In this document: positions 9,032-17,603 of the stretch, in pieces
Position numbering within the stretch: position 1 is the stretch's first letter
Layout of the letters: each line of letters starts with the position of its first letter
From: CAKZLS01 sp963771545
Lineage (GTDB): Bacteria; Pseudomonadota; Alphaproteobacteria; Rhodospirillales; Defluviicoccaceae
Assembly (NCBI GenBank): GCA_963771545.1
Contig: CAVYTX010000005.1
Location: 62,001 to 126,000, forward strand
Length of the DNA: 64,000 nucleotides
Direction: 5' to 3'
The notes under the pieces: model-generated
The model's input: only the letters and a program-made list of their open reading frames with translations
What the model was told of the DNA's origin: nothing
Databases searched by the model: none
Program-made: the position numbers and the translations under genes

Positions 9032-10189
9032 ATGAGCACGAAAGAGCACGCTCCCGTCGGCGGCCGGATCGTCACCCCGACCTTCATCTTCTTGCTGGTC
9101 ATCGTTTTTGTCGCGGCGATCGTTCTGACGCAGCGATTTGTCTTCGGCCTTGGCGCGGCCACCAACCTCAACGACGGCTATCCCTGGGGAATCTGGATCG
9201 CCATCGATTTGATCATCGGCACGGCGCTGGGGTGCGGCGGTTTCGTCATGGCGTTTCTCGTCTACATCTTGAACCGGGGCGAGTACCATCCGCTGGCGCG
9301 CGCTGGCCTGATGACCAGCCTGTTCGGGTACAGCCTTGGCGGGTTCGCGGTGATGATCGATCTCGGCCGTTATTGGCAGGGCTACAACATCATGCTGCCG
9401 TGGCTGTTCAACGTGAATTCGGTTCTCCTCGAAACGGCCCTGTGCATTTTTGCCTATGTTATCGTGTTGGCCGTCGAGTTCGCGCCGGCACTGCTGGAGC
9501 GTCTGGGCATGAAGGAAGCGCGGCGCAAACTGCACCGGGTGCTGTTCGTGTTCACCGGTCTCGGGGTTTTGCTGCCGATGATGCACCAGTCTTCCATGGG
9601 CACGGTGGTCGTGCTGCTGGGATACCAGCTTTCGCCGTTGTGGCAGTCTCAAGTCCTGACCCTCACTTTCCTCCTGACCGCCCTGACCATGGGGTTCGCC
9701 GTCGTCGCCTTCGAGTCGGTCATTGCGTCGGTTGCGTTCAAGCGTCCCATTGAGACCGGAATTCTCAAGGGGCTCTGCGGGATCATGATCTGGGTGATGG
9801 TTGCGTTCTTGGCGGTCCGTTACGCCGACGTCATCTGGCGCGGCGTATTGCCGCTCGCTTTCGAGGGCGGCGTGAAGGCTCTGTCTTTCTGGATCGAGTT
9901 CCTGTTGGGCGCGGCGGCCGTCGTTTTCTTGCTGCCCAAGGCCAATCGATCGAATCCGCGCTTTATCTTCCTGGGCGCCTCCGCGATGCTGCTCAATGGC
10001 GCCCTTTACCGCCTGAACTGCTATCTGATTGGGTATGACCCTGGAAATGGGTGGAACTACTTCCCCTCGGTGGGGGAGATTCTGGTGACGTTGGGAATCT
10101 TCGCCCTGACGATCATCCTGTATCTGATCCTCGTGAAGCAACTGCCGGTCCTCCATGCCGCGAGACCAATGACCGAGACGCGAGAATAA
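9032..10189 (+). CDS. hybB: Hydrogenase integral membrane subunit HybB (NrfD/PsrC family)
   Basis: 385-aa multi-helix membrane protein, about ten hydrophobic segments, of the NrfD/PsrC-like HybB family. It carries electrons from HybA to the quinone pool without haem. The PTFIFLLVIVFVAAIVL helix opens the protein, and YPWGIWIAIDLIIGTALGCGG is the conserved quinone-site region. It follows hybA by 16 nt with a GGAGG ribosome site. With HybO, HybA and HybC it forms a Hyb (hydrogenase-2) type complex that can work reversibly between H2 and quinone. Confidence 0.93.
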   Translation: MSTKEHAPVGGRIVTPTFIFLLVIVFVAAIVLTQRFVFGLGAATNLNDGYPWGIWIAIDLIIGTALGCGGFVMAFLVYILNRGEYHPLARAGLMTSLFGYSLGGFAVMIDLGRYWQGYNIMLPWLFNVNSVLLETALCIFAYVIVLAVEFAPALLERLGMKEARRKLHRVLFVFTGLGVLLPMMHQSSMGTVVVLLGYQLSPLWQSQVLTLTFLLTALTMGFAVVAFESVIASVAFKRPIETGILKGLCGIMIWVMVAFLAVRYADVIWRGVLPLAFEGGVKALSFWIEFLLGAAAVVFLLPKANRSNPRFIFLGASAMLLNGALYRLNCYLIGYDPGNGWNYFPSVGEILVTLGIFALTIILYLILVKQLPVLHAARPMTETRE

Positions 10190-10222
10190 CACGAACAATA
10201 AACAAAGCCGGGAGCCTGTCCT

Positions 10223-11920
10223 ATGCGAATTACCGTCGATCCCATTACCCGCATCGAGGGCCATCTACGTATCGATTGCGAGGTCGAAGACGGCAAGATC
10301 AAGAACTCGTGGTCGTCCGGGCAGATGTGGCGGGGGATCGAAACCATCCTTCAGGGCCGCGATCCGCGCGACGCCTGGATTTTCGCCCAACGCATCTGCG
10401 GAGTCTGCACCACCGTGCACGCCATCGTATCGGTCAGGGCGGTGGAGAACGCCCTGGAGCTCGAGGTTCCGCTCAATGCTCAATACATCCGCAACCTGAT
10501 CATCGGCGCCCACAGCGTCCACGACCATATCGTGCACTTTTACCAGCTCTCGGCGCTGGACTGGGTCGATATCGTCTCGGCGCTGAGCGCGGATCCCAAG
10601 GCGGCGGCCAATCTCGCTCAAAGCCTCTCGGACTGGCCCGGCAACAGTGTTCAGGAATTCACCAAGGTCCAGGATCGCGTGAAGGCGTTCGTGGCCTCCG
10701 GCCAGCTCGGCGTGTTCGGCAGCGGCTATTGGGGTCATCCGGCGATGACGTTGTCCCCGGAGTTCAACCTGCTCGCGGTGGTCCACTACATGCAGGCGCT
10801 GGACTACCAGCGCCGCGCCAACCAGATCGTCGGCATTCTGGGATCGAAGACGCCGCATATTCAGAACCTGGCGGTGGGTGGCGTCGCCAACCCCATCAAT
10901 CCGGACAGCCAGTCCACGTTGACCCTTGAGCGCCTTTACAAGATCAAGACGCTGATCGATGAACTGGGGGCTTTCGTCAATCAGGTCTATCTGGTCGACG
11001 TGGCGGCCATCGGCGCGATGTACGCCGATTGGACGGCCTACGGCGCGGGCGTCACCAACTACCTCTCCGTGCCCGACATGCCGCTGGACACCAGGGGAAC
11101 CGAGTTCGCCCTTCCCGGCGGGTACATCGCGAACGGCGACGTGGAAACCTTCAGGGCCATCACCAGCTATCAGGACGGGTATTTCGAGGACGGGGTCAAG
11201 GAAAGCGTCAAGCACGCCTGGTACGAGGGCGGCAAGGGCGCACTGCACCCGTATGACGGGGAGACCAATCCGAACTACACCGATTTCCAAGATGACGGTA
11301 AATACTCTTGGGTGAAGGCGCCGAGTTTCTACGACAATCGCGCGCAGGTGGGTCCGCTGGCGAACGTGCTCGCCATGTTCATTGCCGGCCACGAACCGAC
11401 CCAGCGCAATCTGACGCGCTTTCTTGAAATTGCCGGCGCGGTGGCCGGCGCCGAGATCCCGCTCGCGGCCCTGCACTCGACCATCGGCCGCCATGCGGCG
11501 CGCGCGGTCCGGTGCGCGGTACTGTACGAAACCCTGAATCAGCAATGGAACTTGCTGATGCAGAACATCGCCACCGGCGACTTCGACACATATAACCGTC
11601 CGGTATTCCCGAGAGGCGAAATCCGCGGGTTCGGCTATCATGAGGCGCCACGCGGCGTGCTGTCGCACTGGGCGGTGATCAAGGATGGCAAGATCGCCAA
11701 CTACCAGGCCGTGGTCCCGAGCACCTGGAACGCGGGTCCGCGTGACGAAAACGACGCGATGGGGCCATACGAGGCCTCGCTGATCGATAACCCGGTGGCG
11801 GATCCGGAGAAGCCGCTGGAAGTGCTGCGCACCGTCCATTCCTTCGATCCGTGTCTTGCCTGCGCCGTGCACATGGTGGATTCCGACAAAAACGAGATCG
11901 TGCGGGTGAAAGCCTTGTAG
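10223..11920 (+). CDS. hybC: [NiFe] hydrogenase large subunit, HybC-type
   Basis: 565-aa catalytic subunit. The N-terminal Ni-Fe ligands are in RICGVCTT (C59, C62) and the C-terminal ligands in DPCLACAVH (C544, C547, H550). Fifteen residues follow His550 (MVDSDKNEIVRVKAL); the family removes such a tail with a HybD-type protease after nickel insertion, and a protease gene follows. It carries no signal peptide, because large subunits are exported together with the Tat-bearing small subunit. All ligands are present, so activity is expected. Confidence 0.96.
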   Translation: MRITVDPITRIEGHLRIDCEVEDGKIKNSWSSGQMWRGIETILQGRDPRDAWIFAQRICGVCTTVHAIVSVRAVENALELEVPLNAQYIRNLIIGAHSVHDHIVHFYQLSALDWVDIVSALSADPKAAANLAQSLSDWPGNSVQEFTKVQDRVKAFVASGQLGVFGSGYWGHPAMTLSPEFNLLAVVHYMQALDYQRRANQIVGILGSKTPHIQNLAVGGVANPINPDSQSTLTLERLYKIKTLIDELGAFVNQVYLVDVAAIGAMYADWTAYGAGVTNYLSVPDMPLDTRGTEFALPGGYIANGDVETFRAITSYQDGYFEDGVKESVKHAWYEGGKGALHPYDGETNPNYTDFQDDGKYSWVKAPSFYDNRAQVGPLANVLAMFIAGHEPTQRNLTRFLEIAGAVAGAEIPLAALHSTIGRHAARAVRCAVLYETLNQQWNLLMQNIATGDFDTYNRPVFPRGEIRGFGYHEAPRGVLSHWAVIKDGKIANYQAVVPSTWNAGPRDENDAMGPYEASLIDNPVADPEKPLEVLRTVHSFDPCLACAVHMVDSDKNEIVRVKAL

Positions 11921-11930
11921 TGCAGGGGAA

Positions 11931-11950
11931 GGCCGACGCTGACTTCGGCC
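11931..11950 (+). other. Hairpin between hybC and hybD
   Basis: GGCCGA (11931-11936) and TCGGCC (11945-11950) form a 6-bp stem with an 8-nt loop, 10 nt after the hybC stop. No T run follows, so it is more likely an mRNA stability or attenuation element than a terminator. An 18-codon ORF (11963-12019) begins 12 nt later and overlaps the hybD start. Confidence 0.35.
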
Positions 11951-12015
11951 ACTTTACGCGCCATGACTAAGCGTCCGCCGCATCTTGCAATCCGTCTGGT
12001 TGCGGCGCCATTTTC

Positions 12016-12534
12016 ATGAATGTCCTGGTTCTCGGCGTCGGAAACATTCTGCTGTCCGATGAGGGAGTCGGCGTGCGGGTGGTCGAGGCGTTGGTGGAGC
12101 GCTTCGACATTCCCGACAGCGTCGAAGTGGTGGACGGCGGCACGTCGGGCATGGACATGCTCGATATGATCGGCGGCAGGGATCACCTCATTTTGGTGGA
12201 TGCCGTCAAGGCCGCCGGCGGTCCCGGTTCCATCGTCCGGCTTTCGGGGGACGAGGTGCCGGCGTTCTTCCGCACCAAGATATCGCCGCATCAACTCGGA
12301 ATTTCCGATGTGCTGGCCGCCCTTCGCCTGCTTGAGAGGGAGCCGAGGGGGATCACGCTGATCGGCGTCGAACCGCTCGATCTTCGGACCGCATTAGAGC
12401 TCTCGCCCACCATCGCGGCCAGGGTCGAGAGAATGGTGGAGATGGTTGCCGACGAGCTGTCGAGCCTCGGGTTCACAATGCATCCCAGATCCGAGCGTGA
12501 ATTCAGATCAACCCCATGGTCCGGAACGAATTGA
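12016..12534 (+). CDS. hybD: Hydrogenase maturation endopeptidase, HybD/HyaD family
   Basis: 172-aa protease that clips the C-terminal tail of the large subunit once nickel is in place. The nickel-sensing residues Glu16 (SDEGVGV), Asp62 (LILVDAV) and His92 (SPHQLG) are all present. Its location after hybC matches that substrate. No hypABCDEF genes are in the window, so the remaining maturation factors must be elsewhere. Its 3' end overlaps the convergent radC gene by 32 bp. Confidence 0.93.
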   Translation: MNVLVLGVGNILLSDEGVGVRVVEALVERFDIPDSVEVVDGGTSGMDMLDMIGGRDHLILVDAVKAAGGPGSIVRLSGDEVPAFFRTKISPHQLGISDVLAALRLLEREPRGITLIGVEPLDLRTALELSPTIAARVERMVEMVADELSSLGFTMHPRSEREFRSTPWSGTN

Positions 12535-13246
12535 CGCCGTTGCGGCCGACGATCACGTGATCGTAAACGGAAATCCCCAGCTTTTGGGCTGCGTCGCGAA
12601 CCTCGTGGGTCATGTCGATGTCGGTGCGGCTCGGCGTCGGGTCCCCGGAAGGGTGATTGTGAACCAAGATCAAGGCCGTGGCCCCCAGTTCCAAGGCGCG
12701 TTTGATGACCTCCCTGGGGTAAACGGGGGTGTGGTCCACCGTGCCGCGCTGCTGAATTTCGTCCATGATCAGGATATTCTTGCGGTTCAGGTAGAGAACA
12801 CGGAACTGTTCCGACCGTTCATCGACCAGACAGGCCCGGCAGTAGTCCAGCAACTGCGTCCAAGAGGACAGAACGGGCTTGTTTTCGATCTCCGCTCTCA
12901 CGATCCGTCGGGCCGCCTCCCGCACGGCCTTGAAGTGAACAGCGGTGCGCTCGGTCACGCGGGGGTACTTTTCAAGTTGATGGGGACTCGCCGCAAGGAC
13001 CCCGCCAAAGCCGCCGAAATCTTCGAGCAGTTGTTTGGCCAGGGGTTTAACGTCCACGCGCTCGATCGAATAGAACAGCAGGAGTTCGAGAAGCTCATAG
13101 TCGGGTAACGGTTCCGAACCCGAGTCCAAGACACGATCGCGAAGGCGCTGCCGGTGATTCCGATAATGAGGATCGCCCTTTTTCGGGTTATCCTCGGATG
13201 CGGCGGCTCGTCCGGCATCGCCGGTTCGATCGCGTTGGCCCATCAC
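12503..13246 (-). CDS. radC: RadC family JAMM-domain protein
   Basis: 247 aa, UPF0758 family. An N-terminal helix-hairpin-helix-like region (DYELLELLLF) is followed by a JAMM metalloprotease-like domain with the zinc motif HNHPSGDPTPSRTD. Historically called a DNA-repair protein; its biochemical role is unsettled. The ATG overlaps the map stop codon (ATGA), so map and radC are translationally coupled. Confidence 0.93.
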   Translation of the reverse strand: MMGQRDRTGDAGRAAASEDNPKKGDPHYRNHRQRLRDRVLDSGSEPLPDYELLELLLFYSIERVDVKPLAKQLLEDFGGFGGVLAASPHQLEKYPRVTERTAVHFKAVREAARRIVRAEIENKPVLSSWTQLLDYCRACLVDERSEQFRVLYLNRKNILIMDEIQQRGTVDHTPVYPREVIKRALELGATALILVHNHPSGDPTPSRTDIDMTHEVRDAAQKLGISVYDHVIVGRNGVNSFRTMGLI

Positions 13247-14061
13247 ACGCTATAGGGGGGACGGTGCAAGCCGGCCGGCGAAAGGGTAAAGACTTCGAAA
13301 CCGTCCGAGGTCACGCCGATCGAATGTTCGAACTGGGCGGATGGAAATTTATCCTTGGTTACCGCGGTCCAGCCGTCGTTCAGTATTTTGACTTGCCAGC
13401 CTCCGGCGTTGACCATCGGTTCAACGGTGAAGAACATCCCTTCCCTCAAAACCGGATCTTCGACTGGTTTATCGGGCTCGGGCACTTCGTAGTAATGAGG
13501 GATGTTTGGCGCATCATGGAATATACGGCCAAGCCCATGACCGCAGAAATCACGCACAACGGAAAATCTATTGGCCTCGACGTAAGTCTGAATGGCTTTC
13601 CCGACATCACTAACCCTTGCTCCAGGTTTCACAACATTGATACCGCGCCACATGGATTCGAAGGTAACGTCAACCAGGAGCTGTTTCTTGACTGATACCT
13701 TTCCCAAGCAAAACATGCGGCTGGTATCGCCATGCCAACCATTAAGAATAACGGTGACATCAATATTGAGGATATCACCTTCCACCAACCGCTGCTTTTC
13801 CCCGGGTATACCATGGCAGACGACGCGGTTGACGGACGTACAGATCGACTTGGGAAATCCCTTGTAGTTCAGCGGCGCCGGGATTGCATCGTGTTCACGG
13901 ATGAACGCATCGCACAAACTATCGAGCTTGCCCGTTGTAACACCAGGTTCTACAAACGGCGTAATGCAGTCGAGGGTCTCGGCCGCGAGCCGGCCCGCCC
14001 TCCGCATTCCCTCAAAATCCTCTTCAGTGTGAATCTTAATGGTGCGGCGCATATTGTTCAT
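13243..14061 (-). CDS. map: Methionine aminopeptidase, type I
   Basis: Removes the initiator methionine from nascent proteins. 272 aa. Metal-ligand motifs are visible: NIDVTVILNGWHGDTSRMF (two Asp), GHGLGRIFHDAPNIPHY (His) and the Glu residues in FTVEPM and QFEHSIGV. Usually essential. It is transcribed leftward after sfsA and coupled to radC. Confidence 0.96.
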   Translation of the reverse strand: MNNMRRTIKIHTEEDFEGMRRAGRLAAETLDCITPFVEPGVTTGKLDSLCDAFIREHDAIPAPLNYKGFPKSICTSVNRVVCHGIPGEKQRLVEGDILNIDVTVILNGWHGDTSRMFCLGKVSVKKQLLVDVTFESMWRGINVVKPGARVSDVGKAIQTYVEANRFSVVRDFCGHGLGRIFHDAPNIPHYYEVPEPDKPVEDPVLREGMFFTVEPMVNAGGWQVKILNDGWTAVTKDKFPSAQFEHSIGVTSDGFEVFTLSPAGLHRPPYSV

Positions 14062-14112
14062 CTTCGAATACTGTCATTCCTTGAACGGCGAATCACGCCT
14101 CGGTTGACATGC

Positions 14113-14823
14113 TCATAACGATATTTCCAGAGGTCCCGTAACCTTGATCTCATCCTCGGAAATGCTGCACCCATAGCCGAACACCTCCACGCCGGCGGCC
14201 ACCGCCTTCTCCAAGGCCCTTGCGTAATTCGGATCGATATCGGCCGCGACCTTCAATAGACCACCGTCCGCGCGCTGGGCAAGGAACATCATGACGGCCC
14301 GGGATCCCTCGGCGACGGCTTCCGAGAGCTCCACCAAGTGTTTGGCGCCACGCAGCGTCACCGCGTCGGGGAACTCCACTAACCGGTCCGAACGATCTCC
14401 CCGCTTCAGAGTCACGTTTTTCACTTCGACCAGGCATCGGGGCCGATCCGGTCCTTCCAGCAAGAGATCGATGCGGGAACTCCGGCCATATTTGACCTCG
14501 CGCCGAATGGTTTGGTAGCCGGTCAATCCGGGAATGACGTTCTCGGCCACGGCTTCGGCCACTAGACCGTTGGGACGGTGCGTATTGATCCCCACCAGTG
14601 TGTCTCCGACGCGGATGATTTCCCAGGTGTATCGGAGTTTCCGTTCGGGGTTGATCGCGGGCGAGAGCCAGACCTCGGAGCCCGGAGCATCGACGCTCAG
14701 CATCGATCCCGAGTTGGGGCAATGGGCGGTCACCGTTTCTCCCGTGTACAGGATGACATCCGCCATAAACCGCTTGTAACGGCGGATTAGCGTGCCATGG
14801 AGCAGGGGATCGGAAAACCGCAT
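14113..14823 (-). CDS. sfsA: SfsA family sugar fermentation stimulation protein / DNA-binding nuclease-like
   Basis: 236 aa, full length. Family features include an N-terminal OB-fold region (RYKRFMADVILYTGETVTAHCPNSGSM) and a nuclease-like core with SRIDLLLE and CLVEVKNVTL (the D...E-x-K pattern). The cellular role is poorly defined; E. coli SfsA was linked to maltose metabolism. It is the first gene of the leftward sfsA / map / radC run. Its upstream region contains palindromic repeat copy 2. Confidence 0.92.
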   Translation of the reverse strand: MRFSDPLLHGTLIRRYKRFMADVILYTGETVTAHCPNSGSMLSVDAPGSEVWLSPAINPERKLRYTWEIIRVGDTLVGINTHRPNGLVAEAVAENVIPGLTGYQTIRREVKYGRSSRIDLLLEGPDRPRCLVEVKNVTLKRGDRSDRLVEFPDAVTLRGAKHLVELSEAVAEGSRAVMMFLAQRADGGLLKVAADIDPNYARALEKAVAAGVEVFGYGCSISEDEIKVTGPLEISL

Positions 14824-14889
14824 GAGATCAAGATGGTGCTATGGACAAAAAGCAAGAGGGATCCACTCGTATATACAGCATTCCTTCCC

Positions 14890-15159
14890 CTAGTACCCAC
14901 TTTCATGGTTCCGTGCCCCATGTGACGGCCTTCCGAGATCGTCCGGTCAGGAGCGTGGCGCGCCGTGATGCTGGAGCATCACAAGCGGCGCGCGACGCCG
15001 CCGGGAGCCTCGGAAGGCCGCCCATAGGGTCGCTTTTCCCGGGGCCTCGGGGCGTCGACGGCGCTTGACGATGCTCCAGCATCGCCGGCGCACCGTCTCC
15101 TGCCGAGGCCCCGGGAAACGCGATCACATGAGGCACGGAACCATGAAAGTGGGTACTAG
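14890..15159. repeat. Branched palindromic repeat, copy 2 (inverted relative to copy 1)
   Basis: 270-bp element bounded by CTAG at both ends. Outer stem P1 is 14890-14925 with 15124-15159 (35 of 36 paired). P3 is 14926-14937 with 15009-15020, a perfect 12 bp. P2 is 15030-15050 with 15103-15123 (20 of 21). The arm order is reversed relative to 6164-6432, so the two copies lie in opposite orientation. Apical hairpins GATGC-TGGA-GCATC and CGATGC-TCCA-GCATCG are retained. The right CTAG (15156-15159) is also the target duplication of the IS1182 element. Confidence 0.9.
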
Positions 15160-15187
15160 CAGTCTGTCGGATTTAGTCCCATCCGGA

Positions 15188-15193
15188 TATAAT
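15188..15193 (+). promoter_or_regulatory. Candidate -10 of the IS1182 transposase
   Basis: A perfect TATAAT ends only 6 nt before the transposase ATG. The hexamer 17 nt upstream (TGTCGG, inside the inverted repeat) is a poor -35. Transcription starting about 7 nt downstream would give an almost leaderless mRNA, and an outward promoter in a neighbouring element could add to it. Confidence 0.35.
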
Positions 15194-15199
15194 ACGGTC

Positions 15200-16546
15200 A
15201 TGGCCAATTTCATCTCCTATGACCGCACGCAAGGTTTTCTGATGCCGCCCGATCTTTGCGATTGGATACCGGACGACGACCTTTCGCATTTCATCATCGA
15301 AGCCGTTGAGCGCATTGATATCCGGGCGTTCAAGGTCAATTGGCGCGGCGCGGGCAAGGCGCAGTATCACCCGCGTATGATGCTGGCGCTGTTGATCTAC
15401 TGTTACGCCAACGGGATATTCTCGTCGCGGCGGATCGAGCGCGCCACCCACCGCGATGTTGCGGTGCGCTTCATCGCCGCCGACACCCATCCCGATCACG
15501 ACACGATCGCCGCCTTCCGGCGGGAAAACGCGGTGGCGTTTGCGGCGGCGTTTGCGGATGTCCTGTCGATGGCCCAGGAATTGAAGCTGCTGTCGGTCGG
15601 CATGGTCAGCATCGACGGCACCAAGATCGACGCCAACGCGTCGAAGATCAAGTCGGTGCGCTATGATCGGGCGAAGGCGTTGCGCGCGCAACTGGACGCG
15701 GACATCGCCGCGATGATGGCGCGGGCCGAAGCGGCGGACCGCGAAGAAACCGCCGATCCCCAGGCGCTGCCCGATGGTCTCGCCCGACGCCAAGCGCTTC
15801 GGAGCAAACTGGATGCGGCGTGCGCCCGCCTGGAGGCCGAAGCGAAGGCTCGAGCGGAGGCAGAGCGGCCTGCCTTCGAAGCGAAGCAACGCGCCCACGA
15901 AGCGCGCAACCGCCGTGGACGCGGCCCGAAACCGCCCGACGACACGCCGCCGCCGGAGGCGCAAACCAATCTGACCGACCCGGACAGCACGTTGATGCGC
16001 AAGTCCAAACGCCATGAATACCGCCAATCCTATAACGCCCAAGCCGTGGTCGATGCCGACGGCTCGCAATTGGTTCTGACCGCCAACGTCGCGCAAACCC
16101 CGAGCGACGCCCCGACGTTCGAACAGACGATCAACACCCTGTGCGAGACGCTCGGCCCACCGGCGACGATCCTCGGCGACGCCGGTTTCGCGAGTGGCGA
16201 GGCGGTCGGCGCCCTTGAGGCGCGCGGCATTGAGGTGCTCGTCGCCGTCTCCGGCGCCGACCAACACCGCGTTTACGACTTCCGTCCGCCCAAACCGGAC
16301 GCCACGCCGCCGCCCGAGCCAAAAGCCGAATGGCGCCAGGCGATGAAGCAGAAAATGGCCACCGAGGACGCCAAAGCCAAATACAAGCGGCGAAAACACA
16401 CCGTCGAGCCGGTCTTCGGCATCATCAAAAACGTCCTCGGATTTAGGCAATTCTTCTTAAGGGGCATCGAAAACGTCAAAGCCGAATGGCTGCTCGTCAC
16501 CCTCGCTTACAACTGCAAGCGCCTGTTCAACCTCAAGACCGCATAG
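15200..16546 (+). CDS. IS1182-family DDE transposase
   Basis: 448 aa, intact. The N-terminal IS1182 signature is FLMPPDLCDWIPDDDLSHF, followed by a helix-turn-helix-like RMMLALLIYCYANGIFSSR. The DDE residues lie in SIDGTKIDANAS, LGDAGFASGEA and HTVEPVFGIIKNVLGFRQF. A long charged coiled-coil insertion (about residues 160-260) is typical. ATG 15200 was chosen because the upstream extension lies in the flanking palindrome. Confidence 0.95.
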   Translation: MANFISYDRTQGFLMPPDLCDWIPDDDLSHFIIEAVERIDIRAFKVNWRGAGKAQYHPRMMLALLIYCYANGIFSSRRIERATHRDVAVRFIAADTHPDHDTIAAFRRENAVAFAAAFADVLSMAQELKLLSVGMVSIDGTKIDANASKIKSVRYDRAKALRAQLDADIAAMMARAEAADREETADPQALPDGLARRQALRSKLDAACARLEAEAKARAEAERPAFEAKQRAHEARNRRGRGPKPPDDTPPPEAQTNLTDPDSTLMRKSKRHEYRQSYNAQAVVDADGSQLVLTANVAQTPSDAPTFEQTINTLCETLGPPATILGDAGFASGEAVGALEARGIEVLVAVSGADQHRVYDFRPPKPDATPPPEPKAEWRQAMKQKMATEDAKAKYKRRKHTVEPVFGIIKNVLGFRQFFLRGIENVKAEWLLVTLAYNCKRLFNLKTA

Positions 16547-16620
16547 CGCCGAGTCCGATGCATTCGTCCGCAAACCAAAATACCCAAATCCGACAGACTG
16601 CTAGCCCAAATCGGGCGGTT

Positions 16621-17496
16621 TTATGGGTCCCCGAGAGCGTCGGCCAAGCGACTTTGGGCCGAGCCTCGCCGCAATGGCTTTGGTTGCGATTCATGAGGCG
16701 ACCAGCCGCTGAGATAAATGACCTGGAAGGTTGCCGGCACGGTGCCATCCGCGTTCTCGAACGCGCTTCGGTAGCGAGCGAGTCCGTCGAGCAGGGTGGC
16801 GCGCCGCGTGAACGATTTCCGTCTTTCGATCGTCGCGTTCGTTTCGCCCATTCCGCGGAGATCGGTGATCAGTTTGAAGGGGTCCGGGTACACCACGGTC
16901 AGGGTTTCGGAGTCGGCCACTGGCAAGGCGAAACCGGCTCGTTGCAGGAGATCACCCGCATCGCGGACGTCGGCGAAAGGGGATATCCGGGGGCTGAGTC
17001 CTCCTTCCGCGGCGATCTCGGCCTCCGCCAGCGCGTGGCGAAGCTCCTTTAGGGTTTGCCCGCCCAGCATTGCGCCCAGAAACAACCCATCCGGTTTGAG
17101 CGCGGAATGGATCTGAAGGAAGGTCCCGGGCAAATCGTTGACCCAGTGGAGGCTGAGGAGACTGATAATCAGATCGAAGCTGCCTTTTCTGAATGGCAGG
17201 GCCTCCTCGTCCGCCGCGACCCGGGGGCCCCCGACCTTGCTCACCATCGCGGGCGAGAGATCGCAAGACACCAAGGACCCGATTTTGTCGTGATCCCGGA
17301 ATGCATGGCCAAGTTCGCCGGTGTGACACCCGAGATCGAGGACGGCGGGAAAGTCCCGTTTCACATCGTCGAGCCGCTCGATCAGGCGGCTTGCGATTTC
17401 CCGAAGTAAAAAGTCATGCATCGAGATCGTGCCCGCGGAACGGTCGCGATGCTTGCGCACCGCGCGCCGGTCGAAGACCATCATCGAATTGGGCAT
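16621..17496 (-). CDS. Class I SAM methyltransferase, BioC/NDUFAF5-like
   Basis: About 291 aa from ATG 17496; an in-frame TTG at 17535 is a weaker start. FDRRAVRKHRDR near the N-terminus and VLDLGCHTGEL (SAM-binding motif I) match the alphaproteobacterial relatives of mitochondrial NDUFAF5, which acts on complex I, and of BioC. Motif SLLSLHWVNDLPG follows. The substrate here is not known. It is divergent from comF with about 107 bp between starts. Confidence 0.8.
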   Translation of the reverse strand: MPNSMMVFDRRAVRKHRDRSAGTISMHDFLLREIASRLIERLDDVKRDFPAVLDLGCHTGELGHAFRDHDKIGSLVSCDLSPAMVSKVGGPRVAADEEALPFRKGSFDLIISLLSLHWVNDLPGTFLQIHSALKPDGLFLGAMLGGQTLKELRHALAEAEIAAEGGLSPRISPFADVRDAGDLLQRAGFALPVADSETLTVVYPDPFKLITDLRGMGETNATIERRKSFTRRATLLDGLARYRSAFENADGTVPATFQVIYLSGWSPHESQPKPLRRGSAQSRLADALGDP

Positions 17497-17603
17497 GGTT
17501 CGGATCCGGATCACCAATGTGAGTTCACGGCGCAACGCGTTCTTGATGGAACATCAGCCCACTATATGGCATCAATAGGGAGTCGCATCCAAGGGTCGAC
17601 CCA

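Larger units (their letters stand above)
15160..16600 (+). mobile_element. IS1182-family insertion sequence (1441 bp)
   Basis: Complete element. The terminal inverted repeat CAGTCTGTCGGATTT is perfect over 15 bp at both ends. It is flanked by CTAG at 15156-15159 and 16601-16604, a 4-bp palindromic target duplication. It sits exactly at the terminal CTAG of the branched palindromic repeat, so the target was the edge of that structure. Confidence 0.9.

Noticed and set aside
3308..16604. Composite transposon formed by the IS5 and IS1182 elements
   Set aside because: The two ISs belong to different families with different ends and each has its own target duplication, so they inserted independently.
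16601..16618. Possible terminator after IS1182 (GCCC-AAATC-GGGC then GGTTTT)
   Set aside because: Only a 4-bp stem and a short T run, and no rightward gene other than the transposase needs it.
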